Assembly: GCF_001571405.1 (NCBI RefSeq)
Contig: NZ_BCNX01000006.1
Coordinates: 372,001 to 436,000 of the forward strand
Direction: 5' to 3'
Origin: Methanoculleus thermophilus
GTDB taxonomy: Archaea > Halobacteriota > Methanomicrobia > Methanomicrobiales > Methanoculleaceae
DNA length: 64,000 nucleotides
Position 1 is the first letter of the stretch; the number at the start of each line of letters is the position of its first letter. Both the position numbers and the translations under genes were made by a program. The notes below the pieces were generated by a model. The model made no database searches. It worked only from the letters and a program-made list of their open reading frames with translations, and was not told where the DNA came from. This document shows positions 27,127 to 34,780 of this stretch, in pieces.

Positions 27127-28878
27127 CTACTGCCGTCTCGTTCCCGGGTGGGCAAACGAGCGGTTGTGGACGGCCGCCCGGTAGGGCACCCCGTAGAAGC
27201 GACGGTAGAACCTGTCTGCTTCCTCCTCAATCCTGAAGGCGAAGAGGTCGGGGTGGAGGGCGTTTGCGATCGTCATCAGGCCGAGGATCCATCGGGGACT
27301 CCCGAAGTCCCATGACGGGTGCATTGAGTAGACCCGCTGGTTCTGGACCGCCGGCACGTCGAGGCCGTGCTCTGCGCAGTAGCGGAGAGTATCTTCCACC
27401 GAGGAGGTGAGGAACCCCGACGTGAAGAGATACTCGGGTTCGAGCGCGACGAACTCCTCCCGTGAGATGGTGACGCCCGGTTTACCCTCCCGGCCGATCG
27501 CCCGGTTGACGTAGATCCCGCCGGCGGCCTCCACGAGTTTTCCTTCGAGCCTGCCGGGGTTGAGGGCGAAGAGCGGGTGGCCCATGGCGTAGAATACCCG
27601 GGGGCGCGGCGCGTCCGCAACCCGTCCCCTGATGTAGTCCAGCCGTTTCCGGATGTAGCCGGTGAGTTCCCGCCCCTCCTCCTCGCGGCCGGTCCGGTGA
27701 GCAAGGTCCATGATGAGGTCCAGGTATGCATCGATGTTGTTCATCCGGTCATGCAGTTCCCGACCAAGCATCCCGCTCTGGAGCACCCCGCCCCAGATCC
27801 TGGCAAGGTCCGCCCGGTCATCGACGCCGAGGCAGGTGAGGATTGCCCAGACCATCTCAAGCCCCCTGGTCGCCCGGTATCCTCCCATCATCCCGGGCTC
27901 GTAATAGACCTCGGGACTGACAGAACCCCGGACCGGGATGGTTTGGCCGCAGTCGCAGACGATCTGCGCCTTCCCTGCGAGATGCGAACCCATCGGGCCG
28001 AAGAACTCGCGCTCGATGCAGGGCTTTTTGCATGCCGGGCAGAATGTCGTCAGGTTCGCAGTCCCCGGCGAGTTGAAGAGGTAGACCCAGGGGAGGATAT
28101 CGCGGAGCCGGTCACAGAGCTCCTCGCCTGCGTAGATCGTCGGCTCCTCATCGAGCCCCGCATCGCCGAAGGGGACAAACCGCATCACCTGGAGAGGGAT
28201 ATCCGGGGAGATTGCTGCAATCTTTCGCGCCACATCAAGCACCTCATCCTCTCCGTCCCGGCGGTAGACGACCGAGGCCTCGACATGCACCCCTCCTTCG
28301 TGAAGCAGCCGGATCGTACGAAAGACCGGTGCGGCACTCCTTGCACCGCAGGCACGGTAACTTTCGTCGGTTGTTCCTTTAAGCCCGATACTGACAAAAT
28401 CTGCCCGCTCGCAGAGTCGCAGAGCGGATGCTTCTGTCATGTAGCCGTTCGTGGAGCAGCCGACGGAGAGCCCCTTCTCCCTTGCCCTCTCTGCGAGCCT
28501 GCAGAACGTCGGGAACGAGACGATCGGGTCGTTCAGCGCGAAGGCGATCCCGGTGCAGGCCTGATCATTCGCGAGGCGGAGCAGGTCGTCGGTCGTGAGG
28601 GCCGTCCCGGATGCTGCAAGCGGTTCGGCATGCTCAACCAGCATCTCCGAGACACACCCCCCGCATGAGAGGTTGCATCCGACCGTGCAGACCTGGAGGA
28701 CCTTCGCGCCGGGAAAGAAGTGGAGCACCGGCAGCGTCTCGATCGCAACAGGGAACGCAGCAAGGAAGGCGTCTGGATACCGTTCAACGATCCCGGTGCC
28801 GTTGTTCTCGTACATCCGGCACCTGCCGACTCCCCCCTCGGGGATATCGCATCCGACCTCACAGATCTCGCACTTCAT
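27127..28878 (-). CDS. Radical SAM protein fused to a periplasmic-binding-protein (FecB/BtuF-like) domain
   Basis: 583 residues, no signal peptide. N-terminal cysteines (C3, C6, C10, C20, in CEICEVGCDIPEGGVGRC) resemble the AmmeMemoRadiSam/PflA-like lead. The radical SAM cluster motif is C68-x3-C72-x2-C75, with an extra C64. A barrel follows to about 275, then a second cysteine cluster (C280, C283, C287, C308, C310). Residues about 328-575 match a type III metal-chelate binding protein: LEMVWAILTCLGVDDRADL, the long connecting helix (YIRKRLDYIRGRV) and LVEAAGGIYVNRA, then VYSMHPSWDFGSPRWILGL. Last gene of the chelate-transport operon, so a cytoplasmic chelate-processing role is inferred. Confidence 0.85.
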   Translation of the reverse strand: MKCEICEVGCDIPEGGVGRCRMYENNGTGIVERYPDAFLAAFPVAIETLPVLHFFPGAKVLQVCTVGCNLSCGGCVSEMLVEHAEPLAASGTALTTDDLLRLANDQACTGIAFALNDPIVSFPTFCRLAERAREKGLSVGCSTNGYMTEASALRLCERADFVSIGLKGTTDESYRACGARSAAPVFRTIRLLHEGGVHVEASVVYRRDGEDEVLDVARKIAAISPDIPLQVMRFVPFGDAGLDEEPTIYAGEELCDRLRDILPWVYLFNSPGTANLTTFCPACKKPCIEREFFGPMGSHLAGKAQIVCDCGQTIPVRGSVSPEVYYEPGMMGGYRATRGLEMVWAILTCLGVDDRADLARIWGGVLQSGMLGRELHDRMNNIDAYLDLIMDLAHRTGREEEGRELTGYIRKRLDYIRGRVADAPRPRVFYAMGHPLFALNPGRLEGKLVEAAGGIYVNRAIGREGKPGVTISREEFVALEPEYLFTSGFLTSSVEDTLRYCAEHGLDVPAVQNQRVYSMHPSWDFGSPRWILGLMTIANALHPDLFAFRIEEEADRFYRRFYGVPYRAAVHNRSFAHPGTRRQ

Positions 28879-28884
28879 CCGTCG

Positions 28885-29526
28885 TCACTTCTCCATGATT
28901 ATCCAGAACCCGGCCTCGTCCTCAAAGACCTTGTATGCCGGTATCTTCGCCTGCTCCAACTCCCGGCGGATGAGATCCCTGTTTCCTCTCGAGAGTCGTT
29001 CTGCAGCCTTTACCTCCCACTCGGGGTCTATCTCGCGCATCTTCTCCGTAATTTCTGCCTTCAGGGCGGGAGTGCCGAATCCTCCGCCGACAAACGTCCT
29101 CCCGCCGGGCCGCAGCACCCGCGCGATCTCGGAGAACGCCCGCACCCGGTCGTCCCAGAAGAAGAGCGAGCCGCGGCTCACGATGAGATCGATGGAGCCG
29201 TCGGCGTAGGGGAGGTTGTGGACATCGCCGCAGACCGGGCGTACGCGCCCGATGAGCCCGGCATCCTGGAGATTCCTCCGTGCGATCGAGAGCATGTCGG
29301 TCGATGCGTCAAGAGCGTCGATGGCGAGATCGCTTACTGCCGCGAGCGCCATCGCGAGGTGTCCCGGCCCGCATCCGATATCGACGCACCTGCCTTCGCG
29401 GATCCTGCAGGTATCCAGGATCTGCCGGGCGATTGTCGGATATATCGGCGCAAAAGGTCCTTTCGCGATGGCGTCCATCCTTCTGGCACCTTGGCCGGTG
29501 AACTGGTCGTCTGATTTCTCGGTCAT
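28885..29526 (-). CDS. Class I SAM-dependent methyltransferase (transport operon)
   Basis: 213 residues from ATG 29526, which overlaps the stop of the ABC ATPase gene (ATGA). Motif I is VDIGCGPGHLAMALAA (about 48-63), then DALDAS, VCGDVHNLPYADGSIDLIVSRGS and IARVLRPGGRTFVGGG. The fold is UbiE/COQ5-like; no metal-binding or substrate-specific motif is seen. Six bases separate it from the radical SAM gene. In this operon its substrate may be the imported chelate or its ligand, which is inference. Confidence 0.85.
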   Translation of the reverse strand: MTEKSDDQFTGQGARRMDAIAKGPFAPIYPTIARQILDTCRIREGRCVDIGCGPGHLAMALAAVSDLAIDALDASTDMLSIARRNLQDAGLIGRVRPVCGDVHNLPYADGSIDLIVSRGSLFFWDDRVRAFSEIARVLRPGGRTFVGGGFGTPALKAEITEKMREIDPEWEVKAAERLSRGNRDLIRRELEQAKIPAYKVFEDEAGFWIIMEK

Positions 29527-30320
29527 GGTTTCACCCACCCTGCCACAGGTACGCAGATCTGCCGGTTGATCGGATCGCCGAGGTTTACAATCCTAACATC
29601 GGTGCCGTAGGCACGACGCATCGTATCCTCGTTGATAACCTCATTCGGACCTCCCATAGCAAGAATTCTTTGATTTTTCAGGATTGCAACCTGGCTTGAC
29701 GTCAGAAGTGCGTGATCGGGGAAATGGGTCGCGACAACAATGGTCATTCCGTCCTCTGCGAGTCCCCTGATGACGTTGAGCACCCGTACCTGGTTACCGA
29801 GGTCCAGGTGGGACGTCGGTTCGTCGAGGAGAAGGATCCCCGGACGCTGTGCGATCGCCCGCGCGATCAGGACAAGCTGCCACTCGCCGCCGCTGATCTC
29901 GGTGCACGGTCTTTCGGCGAGGTGAGATATGCCGATCCGGTCGAGGGCGTCAGCAGCAATCTCTTCATCCTCAGATGAGGGAGTTGAAAAGGGGCCGAGA
30001 TGGGCTGCTCTCCCCATGAGGACGATGTCCCTGACAAGGAACGGGAACGGCGAGACCTGTGTCTGGGGGACGAACCCGATCCGCCGGGCAATCTCGTGCG
30101 GCTGCATTCCTGCGATGTCATGCCCATCGAGGAGAACGCGGCCGTGCGAGGGGGAGATGAGCCCTGCCATGCACTTGAGAAGCGTGGATTTTCCGGTCCC
30201 GTTCGGGCCGAGAAGCGAGTATACGCACCCCTCATCCACGGTGAGCGTGATGCCCGTAAAGACGGGGGCTCCGCCCGGGTAGTTGAACGTTATATCCTCT
30301 ACGCTGATACGGCTTCCCAT
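29523..30320 (-). CDS. Iron-chelate/cobalamin-type ABC transporter ATPase (FecE/BtuD-like)
   Basis: 265 residues from ATG 30320; a longer reading frame to 30683 lies over the permease gene and is rejected. Walker A GPNGTGKST (about 36-44), Q-loop FVPQTQ, signature ISGGEWQL, Walker B GILLLDEPTSHLD and switch His in VATHFPDH. The closest subfamily is FepC/BtuD, paired with FecCD permeases. It starts two bases after the permease stop. Confidence 0.93.
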   Translation of the reverse strand: MGSRISVEDITFNYPGGAPVFTGITLTVDEGCVYSLLGPNGTGKSTLLKCMAGLISPSHGRVLLDGHDIAGMQPHEIARRIGFVPQTQVSPFPFLVRDIVLMGRAAHLGPFSTPSSEDEEIAADALDRIGISHLAERPCTEISGGEWQLVLIARAIAQRPGILLLDEPTSHLDLGNQVRVLNVIRGLAEDGMTIVVATHFPDHALLTSSQVAILKNQRILAMGGPNEVINEDTMRRAYGTDVRIVNLGDPINRQICVPVAGWVKP

Positions 30321-30322
30321 GC

Positions 30323-31426
30323 TCACCACCCCGGGTTGTTGCGCCGGAGCAGCACTGCAAATATCGGCGCCCCGATGACCGCCGTCAGGATGCCGATCGG
30401 GATCTCGGCAGGGGCGGCCGTCCTTGCGATGGTGTCGACGGCAATCAGGAACGCTCCCCCGAGGAGCACCGAGACCGGCAGAAGGTAGCGGTTGTCGGGT
30501 CCGACAAGCATCCGTCCCATATGCGGGATAACAAGCCCGATCCACCCGATGATCCCGCTCAAACAGACCGCTGCTGCTGTGATCACGGTCGAGAGGAAGA
30601 TGATGATAGCCTTCAAGTGCTCGGTGTTCACCCCGAGCGCCCGTGCCTCCTCGTCGCCCATCGTGAGGACATTGATTCGCCACCGGACGGCAAGCAGTCC
30701 TGCTATCGAGACGATGATGATCGGGCCGAGGATCATCAGGTCCGACGCCGAGACGTGGTTGAGCGACCCGAGCAGCCAGAAGACGATCGCCGGCATCTTG
30801 TTCATCGGGTCGGCCACGTACTTCGCCATGGAGGTGAGGGCCGAAAAGAGCGATCCGATCACGATACCTGCGAGAACGAGCATCAGGATCGGGGTCGAGC
30901 TCCTGACCCTGCTGAGCGCATAGGCCATCCCCACGGCAAGCAAGCCGAAGACGAACGAGAGAATCTGGACGAGAACGAGACTGTCCAGGAGGAGGATGCC
31001 AATCGCCGCTCCAAAGCCCGCGCCGGAGGCCACGCCGAGGATCTCAGAGGAGACCAGAGGGTTCCGGAACATCCCCTGGAATGAGGCCCCGCTGATGGCA
31101 AGACCCGCTCCGACGAGGAGGCCGGCGATGATCCGGGGGATACGGACGTCCACGATGGCTGAAGTCGCCGTCGCTGCCCAGGTCATCTCGATCGGGTAGA
31201 CCGAACTTATGATTGTCGCGATCACCGTCTCCGGTGGGATCATATACCGGCCGGCCATCAGGGCGATGAAGATAACAACCCCGAGCACGCCGAGGAGGAG
31301 CACCAGGATGGTGCCGGGGTGCCGCTCCCCCCAGCTCCTGCTGGTGGCCTGGTTTGCCACCGCCGTCCCGGTCACCGTGGTTCCCCCATCGGTCTGTACA
31401 CCGGTCTTCGTTGGTCTCTGTCTCAT
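30323..31426 (-). CDS. Iron-chelate/cobalamin-type ABC transporter permease (FecCD family)
   Basis: 367 residues, about ten membrane segments after a 35-residue cytoplasmic start. FecCD family signatures: DVRIPRIIAGLLVGAGLAISG, then FQGMFRNPLVSSEILGV (the binding-protein contact and gating region), and GIIGWIGLVIPHMGRMLVG near the C-terminus, a coupling helix. It forms a homodimer with the ATPase. Start overlaps the binding-protein stop by four bases. Confidence 0.93.
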   Translation of the reverse strand: MRQRPTKTGVQTDGGTTVTGTAVANQATSRSWGERHPGTILVLLLGVLGVVIFIALMAGRYMIPPETVIATIISSVYPIEMTWAATATSAIVDVRIPRIIAGLLVGAGLAISGASFQGMFRNPLVSSEILGVASGAGFGAAIGILLLDSLVLVQILSFVFGLLAVGMAYALSRVRSSTPILMLVLAGIVIGSLFSALTSMAKYVADPMNKMPAIVFWLLGSLNHVSASDLMILGPIIIVSIAGLLAVRWRINVLTMGDEEARALGVNTEHLKAIIIFLSTVITAAAVCLSGIIGWIGLVIPHMGRMLVGPDNRYLLPVSVLLGGAFLIAVDTIARTAAPAEIPIGILTAVIGAPIFAVLLRRNNPGW

Positions 31427-32532
31427 CCGAGCTGCTTCACCTGGCCGAACGTCACGCTCCCATAGGTGCCGTCGATGACCTTCTGCGCCTGCTCATCCGT
31501 GAGGGTGAACCCGAAGATCTCGGCGTAGAAGTCCTTCACCCGGTCGGTGAGCGGCACGTCCTCGAAGCGGTCGGGGTAGGCCTTGTACGCGAGCCAGACC
31601 GGGTAGAGGACGGCGGACTCGGCGGACGGACGGCTCCAGAGGAAGAGTCCGGTCGGTTGCTTGTAGACCCGGCCTTCTTTGACGGCACTAAGTTCCTTCC
31701 AGCGGCTGTCGTTCTTGAGTTCAGCGGGACTGCCGGTATCGATGATGATGATATCAGGGTCGGCGGCAAGGACCTGCTCCATCGAGATCTCGTTGATACC
31801 GGTGTGGATACCCTCCTGCTGTCCGTGCGTCGTCTCGATGGTGGCTACGGCGTTTCTGCACCCTGCAGCCGCGGTCCACTCAGTGAAGAACGTGTCTCCT
31901 CCAAGTGTCTGAAGGTGGCTTACTCCCTCGCCGAGGAAGACGGTGACCCGCTCGTCCTCGGGGATGTTGGCGGTGCGCTCACGGAGGAACTCGAGTGTCT
32001 CGTTAAGGTAATCGATGTAAGCCTGCGCTCTATCGGGCTTTCCGAAGACCTCGCCCATGAAGGCGATCTCCCGCCGCATCTCATCGAACCCGTCGCTCAT
32101 TGTCCCGGAGAGGTAGATGACCGGAATATTGGTGTGAGATTCCACGATCTCCCCGTCGACGTCGAAGGCAATGACGCAGTCGGGGTTCGTAACCAGGAGT
32201 TCCTCGATGTTCACGTTGCCGTTCGTCGTCCGCGGTGCCGGTTTATCGATGATGCCCGGGTCCATCTCCTGCATCATCTCCATCAGCTGCGGTCCCTTCG
32301 TGACTGCAATGACACTGTCATTCGCTCCAAGGAGGTAGGGCACCTGGCTGATGGGCCCGCCGAAGACGGCGAACGTCGCTCCTTCTGCGGGGATTGTGAT
32401 CTGGTTTCCCACCATATCGGTGATCGTTCGGGTCGCAGCCGGATCCTCCGGCATCGTTGTTGTCGTGCAACCGCAGCAGAGCATTCCTGCCGCAATGATG
32501 AGTGCAAAGAAGACATAACTGACTTTTGTCAT
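31423..32532 (-). CDS. Metal-chelate-binding lipoprotein (FecB/BtuF-type substrate-binding protein)
   Basis: 369 residues. A hydrophobic leader ends in a lipobox-like MLCCGCTTTT (about 17-26), so the mature protein is probably lipid-anchored outside. Two lobes joined by a long helix: TITDMVGNQITIP, ISQVPYLLGANDSV, VNIEELLVTNPDCVIAFD; helix AYIDYLNETLEFLRER; second lobe AVKEGRVYKQPTGLF and SAVLYPVWLAYKAYP. The ligand (siderophore, cobamide, heme) is unknown. First gene of the operon 32532-27127. Confidence 0.9.
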   Translation of the reverse strand: MTKVSYVFFALIIAAGMLCCGCTTTTMPEDPAATRTITDMVGNQITIPAEGATFAVFGGPISQVPYLLGANDSVIAVTKGPQLMEMMQEMDPGIIDKPAPRTTNGNVNIEELLVTNPDCVIAFDVDGEIVESHTNIPVIYLSGTMSDGFDEMRREIAFMGEVFGKPDRAQAYIDYLNETLEFLRERTANIPEDERVTVFLGEGVSHLQTLGGDTFFTEWTAAAGCRNAVATIETTHGQQEGIHTGINEISMEQVLAADPDIIIIDTGSPAELKNDSRWKELSAVKEGRVYKQPTGLFLWSRPSAESAVLYPVWLAYKAYPDRFEDVPLTDRVKDFYAEIFGFTLTDEQAQKVIDGTYGSVTFGQVKQLG

Positions 32533-32649
32533 CCTTAAACCTCTGTAGTTACTCTACAGCGGAGTATGCCTGTTTTAATGCAAAATCCGCTGAATAGGGG
32601 AGAAATTTCGATCTGGATGAAGAAAACAGTTGCCTTTTTCTGTCGGGTA

Positions 32650-32663
32650 AATTAGTTCTAATT
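32650..32663. promoter_or_regulatory. Palindrome AATTAGttCTAATT in the chelate-operon promoter region
   Basis: Perfect six-base arms with a two-base centre, lying between the binding-protein start (32532, minus) and the Lon-like gene (32762, plus). The TTAG...CTAA core resembles operators of DtxR/MntR-type metalloregulators, which include TTAGGnnnnCCTAA forms. The operator role is inferred. Confidence 0.4.
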
Positions 32664-32761
32664 AACCAGAGGTGATCGCGGCCGCCGGACCGGGAAATGG
32701 CACCTCTACTGACGTATCCCTGGAAAGGTATATATCTAAACGAATAATACCAGGGCACCGT

Positions 32762-33628
32762 ATGCGTATACGGGAGAAGACTCTGACGATTCTGCTTCTT
32801 CTATCGCTCGTTGCAAATGTCTTCTTCCTGGCTGTGGTCTTCATGCCGGGAGTTCCCTCCCCCGCTCTCTCTAAGCAGGAAGAGATCGCTCCCTTCCCGA
32901 CCACACCCGTATCCTCTCACGCTCTGGAGAGAGAGGCAGGGTTCGGCATGGCCTCCATGCAGGCACCGGTCATCATCCAGAAGGTTGAGGTCGAGCGCGG
33001 CTGGGGTCCGCTCATCTACGAGGAGGTGACCGAAGAGGGCGCGATGGTGACCGTCTCGGTCGAGGTCGTGCCCGGGAGGGGGAGGGTGCTTGTTCAGACG
33101 ACGCCTCTGACGGGGACGGTCTTTCAGGAGACCGCGAATCGGGCCGTTGCCCTCGCCGCCAACCACTCACGTGTGGACCTCGCAGAGAGCGATATTATCT
33201 TTAGCATCCAGGGGCCCGTGGAGGTTTCCGAGATCGACGGCCCGAGTGCAGGGGCGTTGATGACCACGCTTCTCCTCTCGGTGCTTGAGGAGTTTAGGAT
33301 CAACGAGAGCGTGACCATGACCGGAACGATCGGCGAGGACGGGAGCATCGGACCGGTCAGCGGGGTCCTCGAGAAGGCCAGGGCCGCTGCGGCAAGCGGC
33401 AAGACCCTCCTGATCCTCCCGGAAGGAAACGATCTGTTGATCGAGTGCCAGGAAGAATCCCGGTCACTCGGCGGGCTGAGGATCGCGGGGCAACGGCCGG
33501 TTGTCGTGGATGCGAAGGAGTATATTGAAGAGAATCTTGGCATCCACGTTAGATATGCGAACTCCATCGACGACCTGGTCGCCGATGTCCGCGATCCTCC
33601 CGCCGCCCCGGCGACTACGCCGATCTGA
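32762..33628 (+). CDS. Membrane-anchored Lon-like (S16) protease domain protein
   Basis: 288 residues from ATG 32762 (the frame extends upstream but without homology). One hydrophobic segment at 8-28 acts as anchor or signal. A linker to about 70 precedes a Lon protease domain with the catalytic Ser in EIDGPSAGALMTTLLL (S162) and Lys in PVSGVLEKARAAAASG (K205), so the dyad is complete. No AAA+ module is present. Probably an ATP-independent extracytoplasmic peptidase; the substrate is unknown. It is divergent from the chelate-uptake operon. Confidence 0.83.
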   Translation: MRIREKTLTILLLLSLVANVFFLAVVFMPGVPSPALSKQEEIAPFPTTPVSSHALEREAGFGMASMQAPVIIQKVEVERGWGPLIYEEVTEEGAMVTVSVEVVPGRGRVLVQTTPLTGTVFQETANRAVALAANHSRVDLAESDIIFSIQGPVEVSEIDGPSAGALMTTLLLSVLEEFRINESVTMTGTIGEDGSIGPVSGVLEKARAAAASGKTLLILPEGNDLLIECQEESRSLGGLRIAGQRPVVVDAKEYIEENLGIHVRYANSIDDLVADVRDPPAAPATTPI

Positions 33629-33802
33629 ATCGTCAAAGGGCAACGTGCGGCCGCTCTCCCCCGGCGGCACTGCCGCCGGGAGAATACTTGGTGCTTGCGG
33701 TCCCGCACGGGGATCACAGAGCAGTTCCCCGCCGTGTTCCGTGAGGGTGTCCTGCGTAACTGATGGGTTTTTATGATTTCCCGGGCCATGTACGGGGTAA
33801 AC

Positions 33803-34390
33803 ATGAAGCCACAGAGTTTACTGATCGTCGGGGTTCTTGCGGTCGCCGCAATCGCCATCCTTGTGCTGCTGCTGCCGGGTACCTCGGCGCCTGCGGCGCC
33901 CGAACCCGTCCCCGTCCCGGGCAAACCTACTCCGGTTCCGGTCCCCGAGAACGGCACCTACGTCAACACAACCTACGGTTATGCCCTCACCTGCCCGGAG
34001 GGATGGTTCTACACCGAGTCGGGAGAGAGCGTCTGGTTCTCCTCCCCGGTGAAGCACGAGGAGGTCAGGGTGAACGCGATCCCGCTCGCGAATACGAACG
34101 CCACCGATGAAGAGATCCTTGAGACCCTGAACAAGACCTACGCGAAGGACCTTCGTGCCGATATCGGGGCCGAATGGGTATCCACGGAGCGGATATCGCT
34201 TGACGGTGTCCCGGCGTACAGGTCAACCTACTCCGTCCCGATCGTCGAGGACGACCGGTATACCTTCATCATCCGCTACGCCATCAAGGACGACATACTG
34301 TTTTCGGTCATGCACACGGTCTTCCCACCGGAGTATGATATCTATAATGTCGATGCGGCTCCGACGGCTGAGTCATTCCGTTTCATCTAA
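33803..34390 (+). CDS. Secreted or membrane-anchored protein of unknown function (PsbP-like fold possible)
   Basis: 195 residues from ATG 33803, preceded by GGGGT. An N-terminal hydrophobic helix (about 5-25) and a Pro/Val-rich linker (PVPVPGKPTPVPVPENG) lead to a globular domain. It starts YVNTTYGYALTCPEGWFYTE, a pattern seen in PsbP/MOG1-like domains of many secreted archaeal and bacterial proteins. Asn-rich sequons (NTT, NAT, NKT) suggest glycosylation. No function can be assigned. Confidence 0.72.
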   Translation: MKPQSLLIVGVLAVAAIAILVLLLPGTSAPAAPEPVPVPGKPTPVPVPENGTYVNTTYGYALTCPEGWFYTESGESVWFSSPVKHEEVRVNAIPLANTNATDEEILETLNKTYAKDLRADIGAEWVSTERISLDGVPAYRSTYSVPIVEDDRYTFIIRYAIKDDILFSVMHTVFPPEYDIYNVDAAPTAESFRFI

Positions 34391-34780
34391 CCCACTTTTT
34401 TCCCGGTTGCACTATGGCCCTATCCGATCCGGATCAATAGATCGGAAAAAAAGGGGGAGAGGTGATATGATGTTGGATGGCATTCAACAGGTAGGGCGTT
34501 TTAAGTGGTCTCCCGTCGTCTGAACACTCCGGTGAGACCACGGAAAGAGTGTGTCCCAAGAATGGGTTCTCCGGGTCATCGTTCTCGGGTGAATTCTGTG
34601 ATGTGGTGTCACACGGCTCGTTCCCCTCTTCAGATACGGGCGAGTCCTGGTTGTGACATAGGCATACTTATCCTCGAAGGTTAAATCCATTCTGATACGG
34701 CATTTGGAGGAGATTCTCTCAATATCCAATGCATTTCTAAAAAAAGGGTGTTATTTGGGCCTGATTTGACCCTGATCACA
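34391..34780. other. 390-base gene-free region between convergent genes
   Basis: Lies between the secreted-protein stop and the mutL 3' end. A T run at 34395-34401 is a likely terminator. An inverted repeat at 34505-34541 has GTGGTCTC pairing with GAGACCAC, extended inward by CCG/CGG around a short bulge, with a loop of about 14 bases. No coding frame with family features was seen. Either an untranslated RNA or the remnant of a lost gene is possible. Confidence 0.4.

Noticed and set aside
27577-28668. 363-codon open frame antisense to the radical SAM gene
   Set aside because: Radical SAM and binding-protein motifs are on the minus strand; the plus product has no family pattern.
31354-32538. 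394-codon open frame antisense to the chelate-binding protein gene
   Set aside because: The minus strand encodes a clear lipoprotein with signal peptide; the plus frame is low-complexity and unrecognised.
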